Part shown: positions 34,534 to 46,568 of the stretch, one piece after another
Numbering within the stretch: position 1 is the stretch's first letter
How the letters are laid out: every line of letters starts with the position of its first letter
From: Tenrec ecaudatus
Lineage: Eukaryota; Chordata; Mammalia; Afrosoricida; Tenrecidae
DNA: 64,000 nucleotides
Reading direction: 5' to 3'
Assembly: GCF_050624435.1 (NCBI RefSeq)
Contig: NC_134537.1
Coordinates: 122,749,586-122,813,585, forward strand
Made by a program: the position numbers and the translations under genes
Notes under the pieces: generated by a model
The model's database searches: none
Told to the model about the DNA's origin: nothing
The model's input: the letters and a program-made list of their open reading frames with translations, nothing else

Positions 34534-34944
34534 CCTTCCCCGCAGATGCGAAACACGGACTGAGTGATCACCACCCCATTTACATCATGACCAGCAGGAT
34601 CATGCTAAATTAGTTACAGCTTAATCTTTGGAAAAAGAAAGTACCGTTGGACTTTTGTTGTTGATCCTTTTATTTTTTAAAGGGGGAAGGTAATATTTAT
34701 GTGTCAAGGAGATATGCCTGGCGAGAGTATATTAAATTAAGTAATGAGAACAAGGAATGGTTAGTGAAAGACAGTTTCAATTTCTTAGGCTAGAGACAAA
34801 CTTAGACATGGACTAAAGTCATGAGGCCCGGAGAAAAAAAGAATTTAGTTAGCCAAGCCATTTGTAATCCCTACTACATTTCAATTGCTCTTCTAAGTAG
34901 ACACAGACTATCCCACAAGCAAGCTAAATACAAACTGACCTGGA

Positions 34945-35205
34945 CTAATCTACTAATCTGTAGTGAACAGTGTCCCGTTTTTCACCACATCGAAAGTTCC
35001 TCCAGGTTGGAGTGGCCTCTGTCTCGCTCACAACCCCACAGCACCCTCCTACAGATTCAAAGCCTCTTTTCCAATTTGCAGTCCCTGACAGAGACAGAGA
35101 ACTTAGTAAGCAAAGTAAGCATGGACTTCCTTGTACTACTTTACTAATCTGTAGTGAAAATTCACATGATCAGTTATCAACATGTGAAACGACTCGCTAC
35201 AGATT
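34945..35205. repeat. Recurrent CTAATCTGTAG core with inverted third copy
   Basis: The 15-base core CTAATCTGTAG(T/C)GA(A/G) occurs three times: direct at about 34952 and 35138, and inverted at about 35186-35202. The second and third copies form a long imperfect hairpin. No known repeat family is recognised. Confidence 0.6.
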
Positions 35206-36235
35206 AGTAGGTAAGCACAACATAAGCCAGTGCTGACTTTGCTTACTGGAGGAAGGCGCCATTGCTTTGAAGTGTTTGGAACGCACCAGAACCATGACCA
35301 CTGTACTGTTTTCAGTATCGGCAAGACCAAATCAGTGTGACATTGCATTCATATAGAAGTCCAGAATCCACAGAAGCAGTCAAATCGGGGAATAGGCATC
35401 ACGGCTGCGATATTTGATTGAGGCCAAAGAATGCAAGGAGTTTGCCTTGAAACGTGTTCACCGCAGCATAGCAGACGAGCACTCCATGCGAAAGCACAGA
35501 GCGACAGGAGGACACATTGCGAGGAATGAACGCCACCTCTCATGCTTGGAATGGAGAGTGCAGGACACGGCGAGATAGAGCGTAAAACTGGACAAGTGGC
35601 CCAAGCCAAAGCATGGTGCAATTTTATCACCTGGGTCAGACACTGAAAGACGCTAAATCAGACACTGGGAAGACACTGAAAGACGCTGAGCAGAAGAAGA
35701 GGTTATAAACTTTCCACTGTGACAATAGCCACTCTGAGCTGGAGTGAGTCTAAATTCAGGGATCTCACAGAGAAGGGAAGTGCAATATCCAGGAAGAACG
35801 TTTGGGCAAGTCACTGATATGTCTGGAGAGACCACACTGGAATCCAGAGAAATCGGAGACTTAGAATCAACAGTACTTAAAGTCCTATTGGGAAAAGGTA
35901 CTAGGGATTTAGGATAGTGATCAAGTTTCTGGCTTGAGCAAATGAGATCTGGAAAGAGTGTTTGCAGGGGGAGATAATAAAATTGGTTGGAGACATTTGA
36001 GGCAAGAGGGACCTGCAGGTGAAATAGTTCAAATTGAAACGATGGTAAGCATTTTTAAAAGAGCAGACCAATTCTGGTCGCTAGAAACGTGATGTGAAGT
36101 GAGCTGCAAAGAAAGCTACATGTGTGTATTTTAATTTAAAAATTAAATTTTTCTAGTGTCCGATTTTTCATGAGAGGAAAAAGTAGGCAAAGCAGGGAAG
36201 ACTGTAGAGGACCCACGGGTGTCCCCATGTTTCAG
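35206..36235. other. Unique sequence, nothing recognised
   Basis: There is no gene. A short direct repeat occurs at about 35638 and 35672, where GACACTGAAAGACGCT is repeated 34 bases apart. Confidence 0.35.
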
Positions 36236-36239
36236 AGCC

Positions 36240-36330
36240 ATGTGATTGCTGGCATGTGACTTCAGTTGCTTCAATCACAGCTTCCGCATCTGGAAAGTGA
36301 GGCTATTACTTCTACATCATCTTTTTGTTA
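36240..36330 (+). repeat. MIR SINE fragment
   Basis: 'GACTTCAGTTGCTTCAATCA' followed by CAGCTTCCGCATCTGGAAAG and TGAGGCTATTA is a decayed form of the MIR core. Confidence 0.5.
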
Positions 36331-36389
36331 GAATACAACCCACAATAGAACAAAGCGCTGCTCAGCCCCATGCCATCATCACAAGTATT

Positions 36390-36675
36390 GCAATGCTTTA
36401 GCCCATGTTCGCAACCACTATGTCAATCCATCTATCTCCTTGAGGGTCTTGCTCTTTTTTGATGATTTTGTATTTTATCAGCGTAATTTCCTTTGCCAAG
36501 GATGGGTCTCTCCTGACAGCATACTTGAAGTATAGGAGATCAAGTCTTGCCATCTTTGCTTCCAGGGAGCATTCTGGCTGTACTTCGTCCCAGACAGATT
36601 TGTTCAATTTTCTGGCAGTGCCAATAATTTCAATATTTTTCACCAACACCGTAATGTAACCACATCAACTCTTCT
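36390..36675 (-). mobile_element. RTE (BovB-like) LINE, C-terminal ORF relic
   Basis: On the minus strand the frame 36649-36398 encodes a peptide with QPECSLEAKMARL and RRDPSLAKE, followed by DRWIDIVVA. This is the region after the RTE reverse-transcriptase domain. It stays open for 83 codons, the best-preserved RTE coding stretch here, but the rest of the element is missing. Confidence 0.88.
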
Positions 36676-37340
36676 TTGGTCTTCTTAGATCATAAGACTG
36701 TTCAGTTATATGAAATCATGCAAAGGATATAGTAGGGTCTCAGCACAAACAAACCCTCAATGAGCAATAGCCATGCTGTCAATAAAAGCCTTCTGGGAAG
36801 AGGGGAAATCGAGGCCTCCGGACATTGTGGCCTAAGAGTGCTTGACTAGAGACAGAGAGCAAAAAAATAAATTTAATTTAAAGGAGCTCCCAACAAAAGT
36901 ATTTTTTAAATGCTTTTAAATCTACACCCCACCAATCTTTCAACAATTATATTCTTCCTAAACTCAAACTCTGTGAACAGGCAGACTTCTGAATCTTTTG
37001 TTCCTCACAGGATTAGACAGCAATAAGACAAACTAACTGTTAAATAACACATTATTTAGAGTCTTACTTTCAGAAATCATATTAAGATGTAATGTGTGAG
37101 ATTGGCATTTTTAAGGATCTCTAACTTCTGAAAAAATATCAATTTGCTGTTAACCCCATAAATAGAGAAAACTATGACTATTCTACAGTCCTAAAGCACT
37201 TGTTTCAGACTCATTCTGTGGTCGCTTTCAAGTAGATTTGCCTGCTTGTTTTTTTCTTGAGCTAGTCTACATCAGTCTTTAAGTCGTCTGATAATGGAGT
37301 TTTATAATCTTCAAGATGAGTTAGGAATGTAACATTAAAG
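36676..37340. other. AT-rich unique sequence
   Basis: I see no gene or supportable repeat. Confidence 0.3.
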
Positions 37341-37344
37341 TATT

Positions 37345-37575
37345 ATGTAATAATGGCAATCATTCAATGAATATCTAGTAGGCCAGGTAGTGTACCAAGT
37401 TCTTTAAATACTTCTCATTGGCAATTCACAAAAACACCGATGAGAGTATTATCCTCAATTTACACGGGAGGAAACAGGCTCAGAGAAGTTAACCCGCTTG
37501 CATGGGGTCACACAATTAGGAAAGGTGGGATTCAAACTTGACTCGTCAGATTCCAAATCCTGTTCTCTCCCCAAA
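37345..37575 (+). repeat. MIR SINE, long copy in the opposite family order
   Basis: 'CCAGGTAGTGTACCAAGTTC', 'TACACGGGAGGAAACAGGCT' with CAGAGAAGTTAACCCGCTTG and 'CATGGGGTCACACAATTAGG' match the central and 5' parts of MIR, read from 3' to 5'. The true orientation is therefore minus relative to the MIR consensus. It is one of the clearest ancient SINEs in the window. Confidence 0.78.
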
Positions 37576-37579
37576 CCCT

Positions 37580-38610
37580 GCTGGTTTGGAAAACTACCGA
37601 TCAGTCACACGGAAATAGAACTGTTGCCACTCCATCACTTTGCTCTGGACTTTGTCTTGTACGGGATATTCACCTATATGTGAACAACCAATTCCTTTAT
37701 TCTGAAGGATTCAACAAAGCACAATAATAACAAAGGAAATAGGGAGAGGAAAAGCAACAACCACCTAGAATGTCCATCATGATTATTTGTTTGTAGGGAG
37801 ATGATGAGTCATTTCTGTGGTAGACGAATGAGTTTGTGGTACATATTTTCTAAATTGCTTAAAATCATGGAACTTTCAAAATAAGGAGGTGAATATTGAT
37901 GAGGTCCAACGGAAATTTGCTTGGCACAAATTATGTTTAGATACGTAATTATAATACCATGATGCTAAGCCACAGAAATTCTGGGAATGGGGAGCAAAAT
38001 TGCCTGAGCCTGCATATATTTTATCGATACTTTTCCCCCCATAAAAGTGGTGTTCACTTTACTTTGGGAAGCTACTTGGGAGATGGTGTCACTGGAAAAC
38101 TGACCACTGCCAACGTGAGGTTGTGCGTTTGGGGTCCATATGTTCACTAGCTGCTCTGCTGTTACTGCTGGATTAGACTGATTAGTTCTTCTTTGGAACC
38201 AAATCCAGTTCAATTGGAGTTCACGAAGAATCAAGTGTCTGTGGCTTATGCACAGGTCGGACAGTTTCCCTTTGTCGACCAAAGCACTCTGATCGAAAGC
38301 GCAGAGTCACACTGAGCATGGGCTCTCGAGGAAAGCACGCCTGTCTTCTCTGTAAAGAGTGCCTAGCATATCAGATAGTCGGCCTGAGTACTGACAGTCA
38401 TGACCCAGCCCACTTCACAGGAAAGTTCTAAGCAGCGAGGTAAGGTGTGCCTCCAAGACATTTCAAACAAGAAGACACCGGTCCAATGCCATCCTCAAGC
38501 CATTCCCTGGCATGGCTCTGGCTTTCTTCTTCTGTTATGTCATCATCTACTTCTCGTCAGCTGGGGTCCAGCTTTATCTATAAGGTTGGACAATATGTTA
38601 CACAAAGAAA
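37580..38610. other. Unique sequence, nothing recognised
   Basis: I see no gene. The minus frame at 37965-38282 has no family resemblance. Confidence 0.3.
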
Positions 38611-38617
38611 ACAGACA

Positions 38618-39175
38618 TCTTCAGGGTGCAGTAGAACACCCATGAAACGTACAACTTTCCTCTAGTTCTTTCATTTGTCCTCCCCCCTCCCCACCACTGT
38701 CATGATCCCAATTCTACCTTACAAATCCAGCTAGACCAGAGCATGTGCATGGGTACAGGTGAGAGCCGGAAGCACAGGGAATCCAGGACAGATGATCCCT
38801 TCAAGGCCAATAATGAGAGTAGGGATACCAGAAGGTTAAGGGTAGTAAGGTGGGGTAGAAAGGGGAACCAATCACCATGATCTATATATAGCCCCCTCCC
38901 TGGGAGATGGACAACAGAAAAGTGGGTTAAGGGAGACATTGGACAGTGTAAGACATGAAAAAATAATAATTTATAAATTATCAAGGGTTCACGAGGGAGG
39001 AAGGCTGGCTGAGGGAGGGGAAAAAATGAGGAGCTGATACCAAGGGCTCAAGTAGAAAGCAAATGTCTTTGAGAATGGTGATGGCAACGGATGTACAAAT
39101 GTGCTTGACACAATGGATGGATATATGGATTGTGATAAGAGTTGAATGAGCCCCCAATAAAATTATTTTTTAAAA
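38618..39175 (+). mobile_element. Afrotherian L1-lineage 3' end
   Basis: It is collinear in reverse with 24680-25170 and with 4930-5440. It includes 'CATGATCCCAATTCTACCTT', 'GGGAATCCAGGACAGATGAT' and 'GTGTAAGACATGAAAAAATA', and ends 'GTGATAAGAGTTGAATGAGC' CCCCAATAAAAT plus an A-rich tail. Confidence 0.88.
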
Positions 39176-39179
39176 TACA

Positions 39180-39985
39180 TAAAGGAGACAAAATTTAAAA
39201 AGAAAGAAAACAGATATATTCCTGCCTTCATGGGACTTTACTTTCAAGGCCTATTTCATCTCAATATCTGAAGTTCAATTACCAAGTTTATGAATAAAGG
39301 AGCCTGTATAAATGCGATGTATGACCATATGAAATATAAGGAAATGTTCCTAAGCAGTAATTTTATCCATTATGTATCTCCCACCACTTTTCTTATGTAG
39401 CTGGTAAATGTGTACATCCATATACAATGCAGATGATAAAATGAGACTTGTGGCAAAGTGTGTCCACGCTACTTTAAATAGTAAATAAGCTGTAAGGAAA
39501 ATTAGCGCACTTTCCAGAGAAACCTTTGAAGTTATTTATGAAAAGCAGCCTCCATCACACGCAGTGCAGTACCATGTGCTCACGAGCACAATGATGTGTG
39601 TCTTATGCCTTTCCTCCAAACTCGAGGTTTGCAAATCACTTTTCCAACTTGTCAGAGAGCAGACACTCTGCATCCTTCATGGCCCTCTACCTACATCAGC
39701 GCTTCTTCCTACTTATGCGACAGGGAAAAGGAAGGAGATTTGAACGGTCTAGACTCAGCGCTTCATTACAAGCGAGGCTTGCTTCAGGAAACTGTGAAGT
39801 GTGGATCTAGAGTTGTGTCCTAAATTAATAAAGTCAGTTAGTTGATAAGCACCTTTGAGAGTATTTGTCTGAAAAGAGAGGCGCTATCTATCAGTCTGCG
39901 GCAGTTTCATAAGAATGAGGAAGTAAAATCTGGCTTCATGGAGAGACAATCTGTGGTTGATTGGTGATGTAAGTAAATTACGTAA
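39180..39985. other. Unique sequence, nothing recognised
   Basis: No gene or supportable repeat was seen. Confidence 0.3.
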
Positions 39986-39989
39986 CTCA

Positions 39990-40160
39990 CACACTGCCAT
40001 TGAGTAGATTCCTGCTCAGCATGACCCTGGAAGGCAGAGTCCCGCGGACCCAGGGGTTGCTCAGGCAGACCACCTTTGCAGCCCTGCTGGCCCTGTATTG
40101 CTCCTGCGGTGCTGATGGTCAGCAGCCTCACTTGGAAGTCACGGAACCACCAGGGCTCCA
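39990..40160 (-). mobile_element. AfroSINE
   Basis: 'CACTGCCATTGAGTAGATTC', 'CAGCATGACCCTGGAAGGCA' and GAGTC form the tail in reverse. The head ends at 'GAACCACCAGGGCTCC'. The middle is diverged and GC-rich. Confidence 0.75.
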
Positions 40161-40722
40161 GTAAAAGGTTCTCTTGGCTCTTCTGATGTGGAACCAATTT
40201 CCATTTTAGAGTCCCCCAGATACTCAAGTATGGAAATAATTCTTGAAATGTACAGTCCTTCCCATGTGGGGGAAGCTATTAATACATATCCAACAAATGA
40301 ACAACAACAAGAATGTTTGTTTGTTTTTCTTGTAAAGCCCCAGTGGTGTTGATGTGAGCATTGGGAATGTTTTCATTAGAATGTGCCTTTTGTGTATGTA
40401 TTTATAGATAGACATTGATCAGGATGTGTTCATAGACTCGTTATTTCATTATTTTGAGGGCTTTACAATAGAGTCAATTATCAGTCCTTTCAGAACAAAG
40501 TTAACATGACTTTTGGGGGCCGTGAGTAGAGATAAGTTGTAAAAAATAAAAAATAAAACTAAGTCTCTTAGGCTCTTCCAGGTCTGTGAAGCCTAAGCCA
40601 TGCTTCATCAGCCTAAAGATGATCTAGTCCTGCTCATGGGCTTCTTAGCCGTACATGTAATGTTTCTTAAGGAACTAGAAATGAGAGACATAGCCATGGA
40701 GGGCCTGCTCACTTGTAAACAC

Positions 40723-40762
40723 TGTGTGTGTGCGTGTGTGTGTGTGCGTGCTTGTGTGTGTA
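40723..40762. repeat. (GT)n microsatellite, interrupted
   Basis: About 40 bases of TG repeats, interrupted by single C or T substitutions. Confidence 0.9.
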
Positions 40763-41194
40763 AGTAATTTCAAGTTCAGAATTTCTAAATGCCCGTGAGA
40801 ATGAGCAGATGGCTGGAAGGCAAGTCATAGTGAAATTACCTAGCCGGTCCCCACCTTGAATGTGTATGAGGACTACTTGACACTTACAAACATTTAATGC
40901 AAGATTAAAATCAAGATCATTAAAAAACTTTGATGTCTCTCTTGACCAATTCTGCTAAGAAACTAATATATTCCAAAGGAACCACCTGGTTATTTTTATA
41001 AAAATAAAAGAAATGAGCCATACAATACTATACAGGTTTTTATACATGTATCTTGAATACTGTGTGTATGAAGCAGGAAGGCTCTGAGAGTTTTGTATTT
41101 GATTCACATTTTGAAAAGGCAGGAGCCTGGGCAGCTTTGAAGAGAAGGAGGTCTTTCCAGTGACAATGAAAGTAAGGAGACTTGTCGCCTCTCT

Positions 41195-41398
41195 CTCAAA
41201 TTCACTGCCTCGGAGTCAATTCCCAAGAATAGTTAGCCAAGGGGACAGAGTAAAACTCTCCCTGTGGGTGCCTGAGGCCCTACCTCTGTATGGGACTAAA
41301 AGCCTCAACTTTGTCCCAAAGAACTGCTGCTGGGTTCAAACTGGTGACCTTGGGGTTAGCAGCCCGATGTGTAACCAACAGGGCCACCTGGGCTCCTA
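41195..41398 (-). mobile_element. AfroSINE, full length
   Basis: In reverse it reads 'TTCACTGCCTCGGAGTCAAT', 'AGTAAAACTCTCCCTGTGGG', 'CCTTGGGGTTAGCAGCCCGA' and the 5' end CACCTGGGCTCCT. All parts are present. Confidence 0.88.
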
Positions 41399-41399
41399 T

Positions 41400-43255
41400 G
41401 CTTTTTGCTTCCAGCACAAAAGTTAACATTGAAAATAGACCTTAAACTGGCTTTTTGAAGATGAACAACAACAGCAACAAGACTAGACAAATACCAGGTG
41501 GAAAAATAAACACATTGCAGCAAAGGGACCTTACACAGTTTTCCGTTGTAAGTCACACCCCAAAGAATGACTGGATGTGTCTCCCTGCTCCGGGTGCATT
41601 CGGAAACTCGGGAACCACATATTTATCAGCTCATGTTCGTGAGTTTGTAGGTTGTGGTGTTTGTTTCTACTTGAAATTTCCAGCACCTTTGTGGTTTCCA
41701 GAAATAGAATGTAGTGCAGCGGACAATTAGGAGTCTCAAAGGCATGCTCTAATGCACTCAAGTCTCTTTAAAAGAGGCCAAGCGGATAGATCTTCATCAG
41801 TGACATGGAAACAGAGTTTGAGTTACAGTAGGGTAGAACTGCTACAATTTATGTTAGAGTTCAGGTTTGGGCACCATTGGCTAGAACTTTCCAATTTCTT
41901 CTTCGCTCACCCAATGTTGTGTAAGCAACTTTAAAGGCAACCTGAATTTCAGCATGTTTACCTGTCTTTGCAGGTAGCATTCAATGCAGGGTATAATTAT
42001 AAAACTTACCAAACACATAAACACTAATATAAATGCTATACATTTAGAACACGGATTTGGTTCTCTGTTTTTAGAAGAGTTCTGCTAAAAATAATCTCTC
42101 ATTGTTTGAGCCCTTGTTCGAATTATCTGACATGATGTTCTTCTCCTTTGTTCATTGATTGACTCCCATTTCACTGTACTTGAGGGACTGGTGACGGCTC
42201 AAGTGACAGCTCAGCTCGATGCGCTTCATTTTGAATTTAGAAGTTTCAAAGTTTACTTATTTTTTTCTTTTTAGGATATGTCCTTTTAATTCGATTCTTC
42301 TGTGAATGCCTTTTCACTGAAATTATTGCCAATCTAATTTTCTCTGCTACTCATGTCTATTTCCCTTACTCTCTCAAACCCTCTTTGTTGTGGCTGGAGC
42401 GGCCATCTGATACTTAAATGAGTCTACTATTATGAAGCGCTGTAACCGCTAATTTAGTCCATCAGGGATTTCAACAGTAAGTCCTATGAAAGTTGCTCAC
42501 TCCCCAGCAAGTAAAAATAGCACTCGGTGCTGGGGAGCCCAGGGCTCATGAAGTAAACTGGCGGGGCTAAATGGGAATTCTTGTCCCGTCTCAGCTGGGA
42601 ATAAGCTGCAATGCCCTGTCTGCCCTCCCATCCCCAGTGAGACAATATTTCTTAAGCTAAGTCCCAGCAAAGGATTTGCGATACAGCTATGCACCACATT
42701 CCATTTACAAAAATGTAAAGGAGATGGTGAGATAAACTTTGTAACATTCCTTCCAACTATGATTCAAGATTAAATGAAAGATCAGAAATGTAGCCCCGGA
42801 AGCCTCTAACTTCCAAGCATGAGCTCAATACTGTCACTAGTTAGAGACCGGGTACCAGAAGGAGCGCTATCTGCAGCCTGCCCACCTAGGATCGGAGTTA
42901 CTGCACTCACAGAAAACCTACCTGTCCGCAGGTGAAACTTGTCACTCAGGGTGGGAGGGGAGCAGAATCTCAGAGAGAAGTCAGATGATTTGAGTTTTAT
43001 GTGAAAACTCCTAGAATTGAAGGGATAAATCAGACAATGTTCTCAGAAATCAGACCCCAGCTCATGAGCACCTTTCTACAAAGGAAGGATTATATCTCTA
43101 TATTGTTACAAAAGAAGGATATATATGTGACATGTGCAAAGGTCCATTAAAGAAGCTATTTTTAACCCCTCGAGTTACATAATAATCAATGTAATCAATT
43201 TCCTCTAAGCTTTACAACTTACAATTCCCACCCATCTCCCTTTTTTTCAGGTGTC
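41400..43255. other. Unique sequence, nothing recognised
   Basis: There is no gene, clear repeat or promoter. A few AT-rich stretches around 42240-42310 have no assignable origin. Confidence 0.35.
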
Positions 43256-43256
43256 T

Positions 43257-43905
43257 CATTTTTTATGTAATCATTTTATTGGGGCTCATACAACTCTTAT
43301 CACGATCATACGTCCATCCATTGTGTCGAGCACATTTGTATATTTGTTGCCATCATCATTCTCAAACCATTTGCTTTCTACTTCCTTTTTTACTTCCCTT
43401 TTAAGTACATAATTTGGAGAAAATGTTGCCAGTTTCCTTTCTATACACTCCCCTTCAGTTCCCCCTCTCCCCACAACCTCCCTGTCATCATAAAAACCCT
43501 CTTCTTTCCATGTCAAAGCCATGTCTCTAGATTTGGGGATAATAGTAGTCATCTACAGTATTTGTCTTGATGAGGTTGGCTGAGTTTGCTAAGCATAATG
43601 TATTCCAAGGTCCTCCACATTATGAAATGCTTGATAGCTCCATCATTTTCCTTTTAGGAATGCATGGTATCCCACTGCATGCGTGTACCAGAGTTTATCC
43701 ATTGCCCCACAGATGGGCACCTGGGTTGGTCCCATCTTTTTTGTTATTGTGGATAACTGCAATAAACACAGGTGTGCATGTATCTGTGCGTGCTTTGTTC
43801 CTTGTTTCCCTCAGGCATAGACCAAGTAGAAAGATTGCCGGGTCAATCATAGGGAAGCGTTGTCTTATATTGACTCTTTACTTGAGTCACTTCCCTTGTC
43901 CCCCA
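43257..43905 (-). mobile_element. L1 3' region linking the afrotherian tail to L1 sequence
   Basis: It starts with the family's 3' terminus in reverse ('CATTTTATTGGGGCTCATAC') and continues into sequence typical of mammalian L1 3' ends in reverse: 'CATAATGTATTCCAAGGTCC', 'GCATGGTATCCCACTGCATG', 'TTTATCCATTGCCCCACAGA', 'TGTGGATAACTGCAATAAAC' and GTGTGCATGTATCTGTG. This copy is the evidence that the tail family (4.9, 24.7, 32.2 and 38.6 kb) belongs to L1. It lacks the long noncoding insert of the 24.7-kb copy. Confidence 0.78.
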
Positions 43906-43974
43906 TAGACATTTTTACTTAAACAAGTCAAGCGTCTTCTCATTATTGTTGGTGTTTCAGTTTTCTGTGAACAG

Positions 43975-44100
43975 CATGGCCTTCTTGCTTTAATCAATAA
44001 ATAGTCGCTGAACATATATTTTAAGTTAGATACTATAATAGGAATTGACTACAGTTATGTTTTTATAAGGTTCCTTTTCACAAGGAACCTACAATCTAGC
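43975..44100 (+). repeat. Ancient mammalian interspersed repeat, unassigned
   Basis: 'CAATAAATAGTCGCTGAACA' with AGTTAGATACTATAATAGG and AACCTACAATCTAGCAAAG resembles the widespread old motif of 'ttattgagcacctac...ggagcttacagtctag'. The exact family is uncertain. It contains a 9-bp hairpin at 44068-44090. Confidence 0.4.
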
Positions 44101-44144
44101 AAAGAAATATCGAGACTATGTTAAAAGAACAATATATGTAAGAC

Positions 44145-44205
44145 GTCAGCTGATAATGTAAAGGTCAGTTGTTTGAACCCAACAGCCACTCTGTGGAAAT
44201 TACTC
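44145..44205 (+). mobile_element. AfroSINE fragment
   Basis: 'GTAAAGGTCAGTTGTTTGAA' plus CCCAACAGCCACTC corresponds to the B-box side and the start of the body. Confidence 0.6.
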
Positions 44206-44277
44206 TGTTATGATTGTTGTGGGTCAGGTGTGGCTTTACATGTTTTGTCTTCTTAAATCCTTGGAATAATCTCATTC

Positions 44278-44475
44278 TTACTGCCACCAAGTCAATTCTG
44301 ACTCATAGCAACCCTACAGAACAAAGTAGAACTGCCCGCTGTGGGTTTCTGAGGCTGCAAGTCTTTATAGTAGTAGAAAGCCTCGTTTTTCTCCCTCAGA
44401 GCAACTGTTAGTTTCAAACTGCTGATCTTGTGGTTAGCAGCCCAACACATAACCCAATTAGATGCCAGGGCTCCT
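44278..44475 (-). mobile_element. AfroSINE, full length
   Basis: In reverse it reads 'CACCAAGTCAATTCTGACTC', ATAGCAACCC, 'AAGTAGAACTGCCCGCTGTG', 'GTTAGCAGCCCAACACATAA' and the 5' end GCCAGGGCTCCT. It is among the best-preserved copies. Confidence 0.92.
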
Positions 44476-44477
44476 TC

Positions 44478-44628
44478 AGATTCGTAGCTAGCCGTAGGAC
44501 AGAGTGGGACTGTCGAGTTTCCGAGCCTTTAAATAGTTACAGGAGGAGACAGCCTCATCTTTTTTTCTGTGAAGCAACTGGTGGGTTCAAATCACGGACT
44601 TGGTGGTTAGTAGCTCAAATACTCAGAG
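44478..44628 (-). mobile_element. AfroSINE, tandem to the preceding copy
   Basis: 'CAGATTCGTAGCTAGCCGTA' and GGACAGAGTGGGACTG begin the tail. 'GACAGCCTCATCTTTTTTTC' and 'CAACTGGTGGGTTCAAATCA' continue the body, and 'CTTGGTGGTTAGTAGCTC' marks the head. It is in the same orientation as the copy at 44278-44475 and directly abuts it. Confidence 0.82.
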
Positions 44629-44759
44629 GTAATTAATGATAGATATTTCCATCAAGCCCTTCCCAAGGAGTGAATCAGGGGCAGAATAAGAAATTTAACT
44701 CCGGATTCTTCATCGTCAAAGCCCACGTGTTTCACTACACATGTGTAGTCCATCGTTGA

Positions 44760-44985
44760 GATAATGGTGATAAAGCCATCAGCCTGTAGGGATTGTCCAC
44801 TATGTACCATGCACTGGTATCAGAGCTTTGCCTACATGAGCTCAGCTAACCACAGTGGTAGTTAAGGACCACTGTGGGTCTTATTTTGATGGTAAGAGAA
44901 TCTAAGCTCAGGGAGATTTGAGGAACTCCGCATTGGATGATGGCTCTGGGACTCAAAAGCATACGCATCCAATCACTAGGGCCCA
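44760..44985 (-). repeat. MIR SINE
   Basis: 'GATTGTCCACTATGTACCAT', GCACTGGTATC, 'TGGTAAGAGAATCTAAGCTC' and AGGGAGATTTGAGGAACTC follow the MIR order read from the 3' end, as at 37345-37575. Confidence 0.65.
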
Positions 44986-44989
44986 AATT

Positions 44990-45815
44990 AACATATATAA
45001 AAAGACCAAATATTTATACAGGACTGCCTATTAAAGAAGGAAACTTGTCATGACATATATTTATTTCTTCAATTCATGGTTCTTAGCTAGGATCCATAAG
45101 ATAAGGCTATTGAAAGTAATTTGCTCCACACAGGAGTATGCTATATCATTCACTTCTAGGGAATTGTAGTCTACCTCATCTAGCATAAGTTGCTGTAGTC
45201 ATGGCTCTGCTTCACCATCTTGAGAAATCCAAAGTACAAGTTGTAAACTGTAAAAGGTTTTTAAAACCATTTCAAGTCAATATATTAGTGACCTGGAATA
45301 ATCTTTTTAAAAATCTCTGTTTCTATAACAAGGTCAAATTCCATCATCCAACTTAGATTTCAAAAGCTCTGTAAGCGACATTGAAGTGGCCTTGTTCAAA
45401 GTTTCCTGAACAATGAGCTGGCAATGTACACGGAAAACAGGATAAACAATCGGTTCCTGTGTGGCTTTTCCTGCAGATTCTTGACATTTTCTTATTTCTC
45501 TTTTTATCACTAGTCATTAAATGTTATTTTTTTAATAAAAAGACTAACTACTATATTTAGATCCAAAAAGTTATTCCAATGATCCAGTTCCTGGGGCTCC
45601 AGGCATATTGGCTCCATTTTTTTCATGGGAATTTTCACTCCATTAAGATATGATAACAGATCTGAAACGGAACACTGAAACGCTTCTAAAGGCTTTGTGT
45701 TGATGTCCAGAAGCTCATTCAAAGTGTGGATTTTCCCACAGGGTATCTTAAAGTAGACCCACTATTCCATAGCTGTCTTTCAGTCCGCCATTAGGAACAG
45801 CTCCCGTTACAGCCC
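44990..45815. other. Unique AT-rich sequence
   Basis: I see no gene. The minus frame at 45510-45722 resembles no family. Confidence 0.3.
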
Positions 45816-45817
45816 AA

Positions 45818-45983
45818 AACCAAACCCACTGCCACCCAGCCCTCGATAGAATTTCAAGATGAAAAATCTTTCTAAGAACAGACAGCCTCATCTTTCTTCC
45901 ACAGAGAAGTTTCTGAGCTTGAACTGCCAACCCTACACTCAACAGCTCAACTCTAACCTACAGCACCACCAGGGGAGCTCCTT
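45818..45983 (-). mobile_element. AfroSINE
   Basis: 'CAAAACCAAACCCACTGCCA' (tail), 'GACAGCCTCATCTTTCTTCC', 'GAGCTTGAACTGCCAACCCT' and the 5' end 'CACCACCAGGGGAGCTCC' appear in reverse. The internal tail is shortened. Confidence 0.82.
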
Positions 45984-46568
45984 GCTTCAGCCAGCCTCAT
46001 GCTCATGCAAAAGCCCCAAGAAGAGGCAGTCCTTGGCTTCTGTCATCTCTCTTTGGTTTGTCTCCAGGTTTGCCTCTGTAACCTCTCCCTTGGCATGCGC
46101 TTCCAGGAATGCTGTCTGCATTGTACTCAGGAAAAACAGGAGTGGTATGAGGTTAAAGGGCACACAGGCTTCCTCTCAGGAGGCTTTGCATTTGTATGGA
46201 GTATGTGAAGTTCTCAGTTGGGATTCATGCTTATCTCACATTAGCCAGGATGAATTGTTAAGGGTTCTGAGAAGTTAACAGTTTCTAGTTAGGCATAATA
46301 ATTAGAATTATGTAAGGAAGAAAGAAAAACTGTCCATCACAACTATATTATATAATCTGCTATTTATTTTTTTAAAGTAATTAATATGGAAAACAGTGAT
46401 GTAAAATGTTAATAAGTTAAAATGAATGAAACAGAAGCTTCCTCAATCAAAAAAGATCCTATAAAAAACCCTACTTCCTGAGGAAAGGAAAATACTTCTT
46501 AGAAGGTAATAATGCAAGCGTTTACTTTGCCTGAACACAGTCAACTTTGAAGGAACACAAAATGCACA

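Noticed and set aside
44068..44090. 9-bp hairpin AGGTTCCTT/AAGGAACCT as a terminator or RNA gene
   Set aside because: It lies in an ancient repeat and a vertebrate genome has no need of such a terminator. It is likely coincidental.
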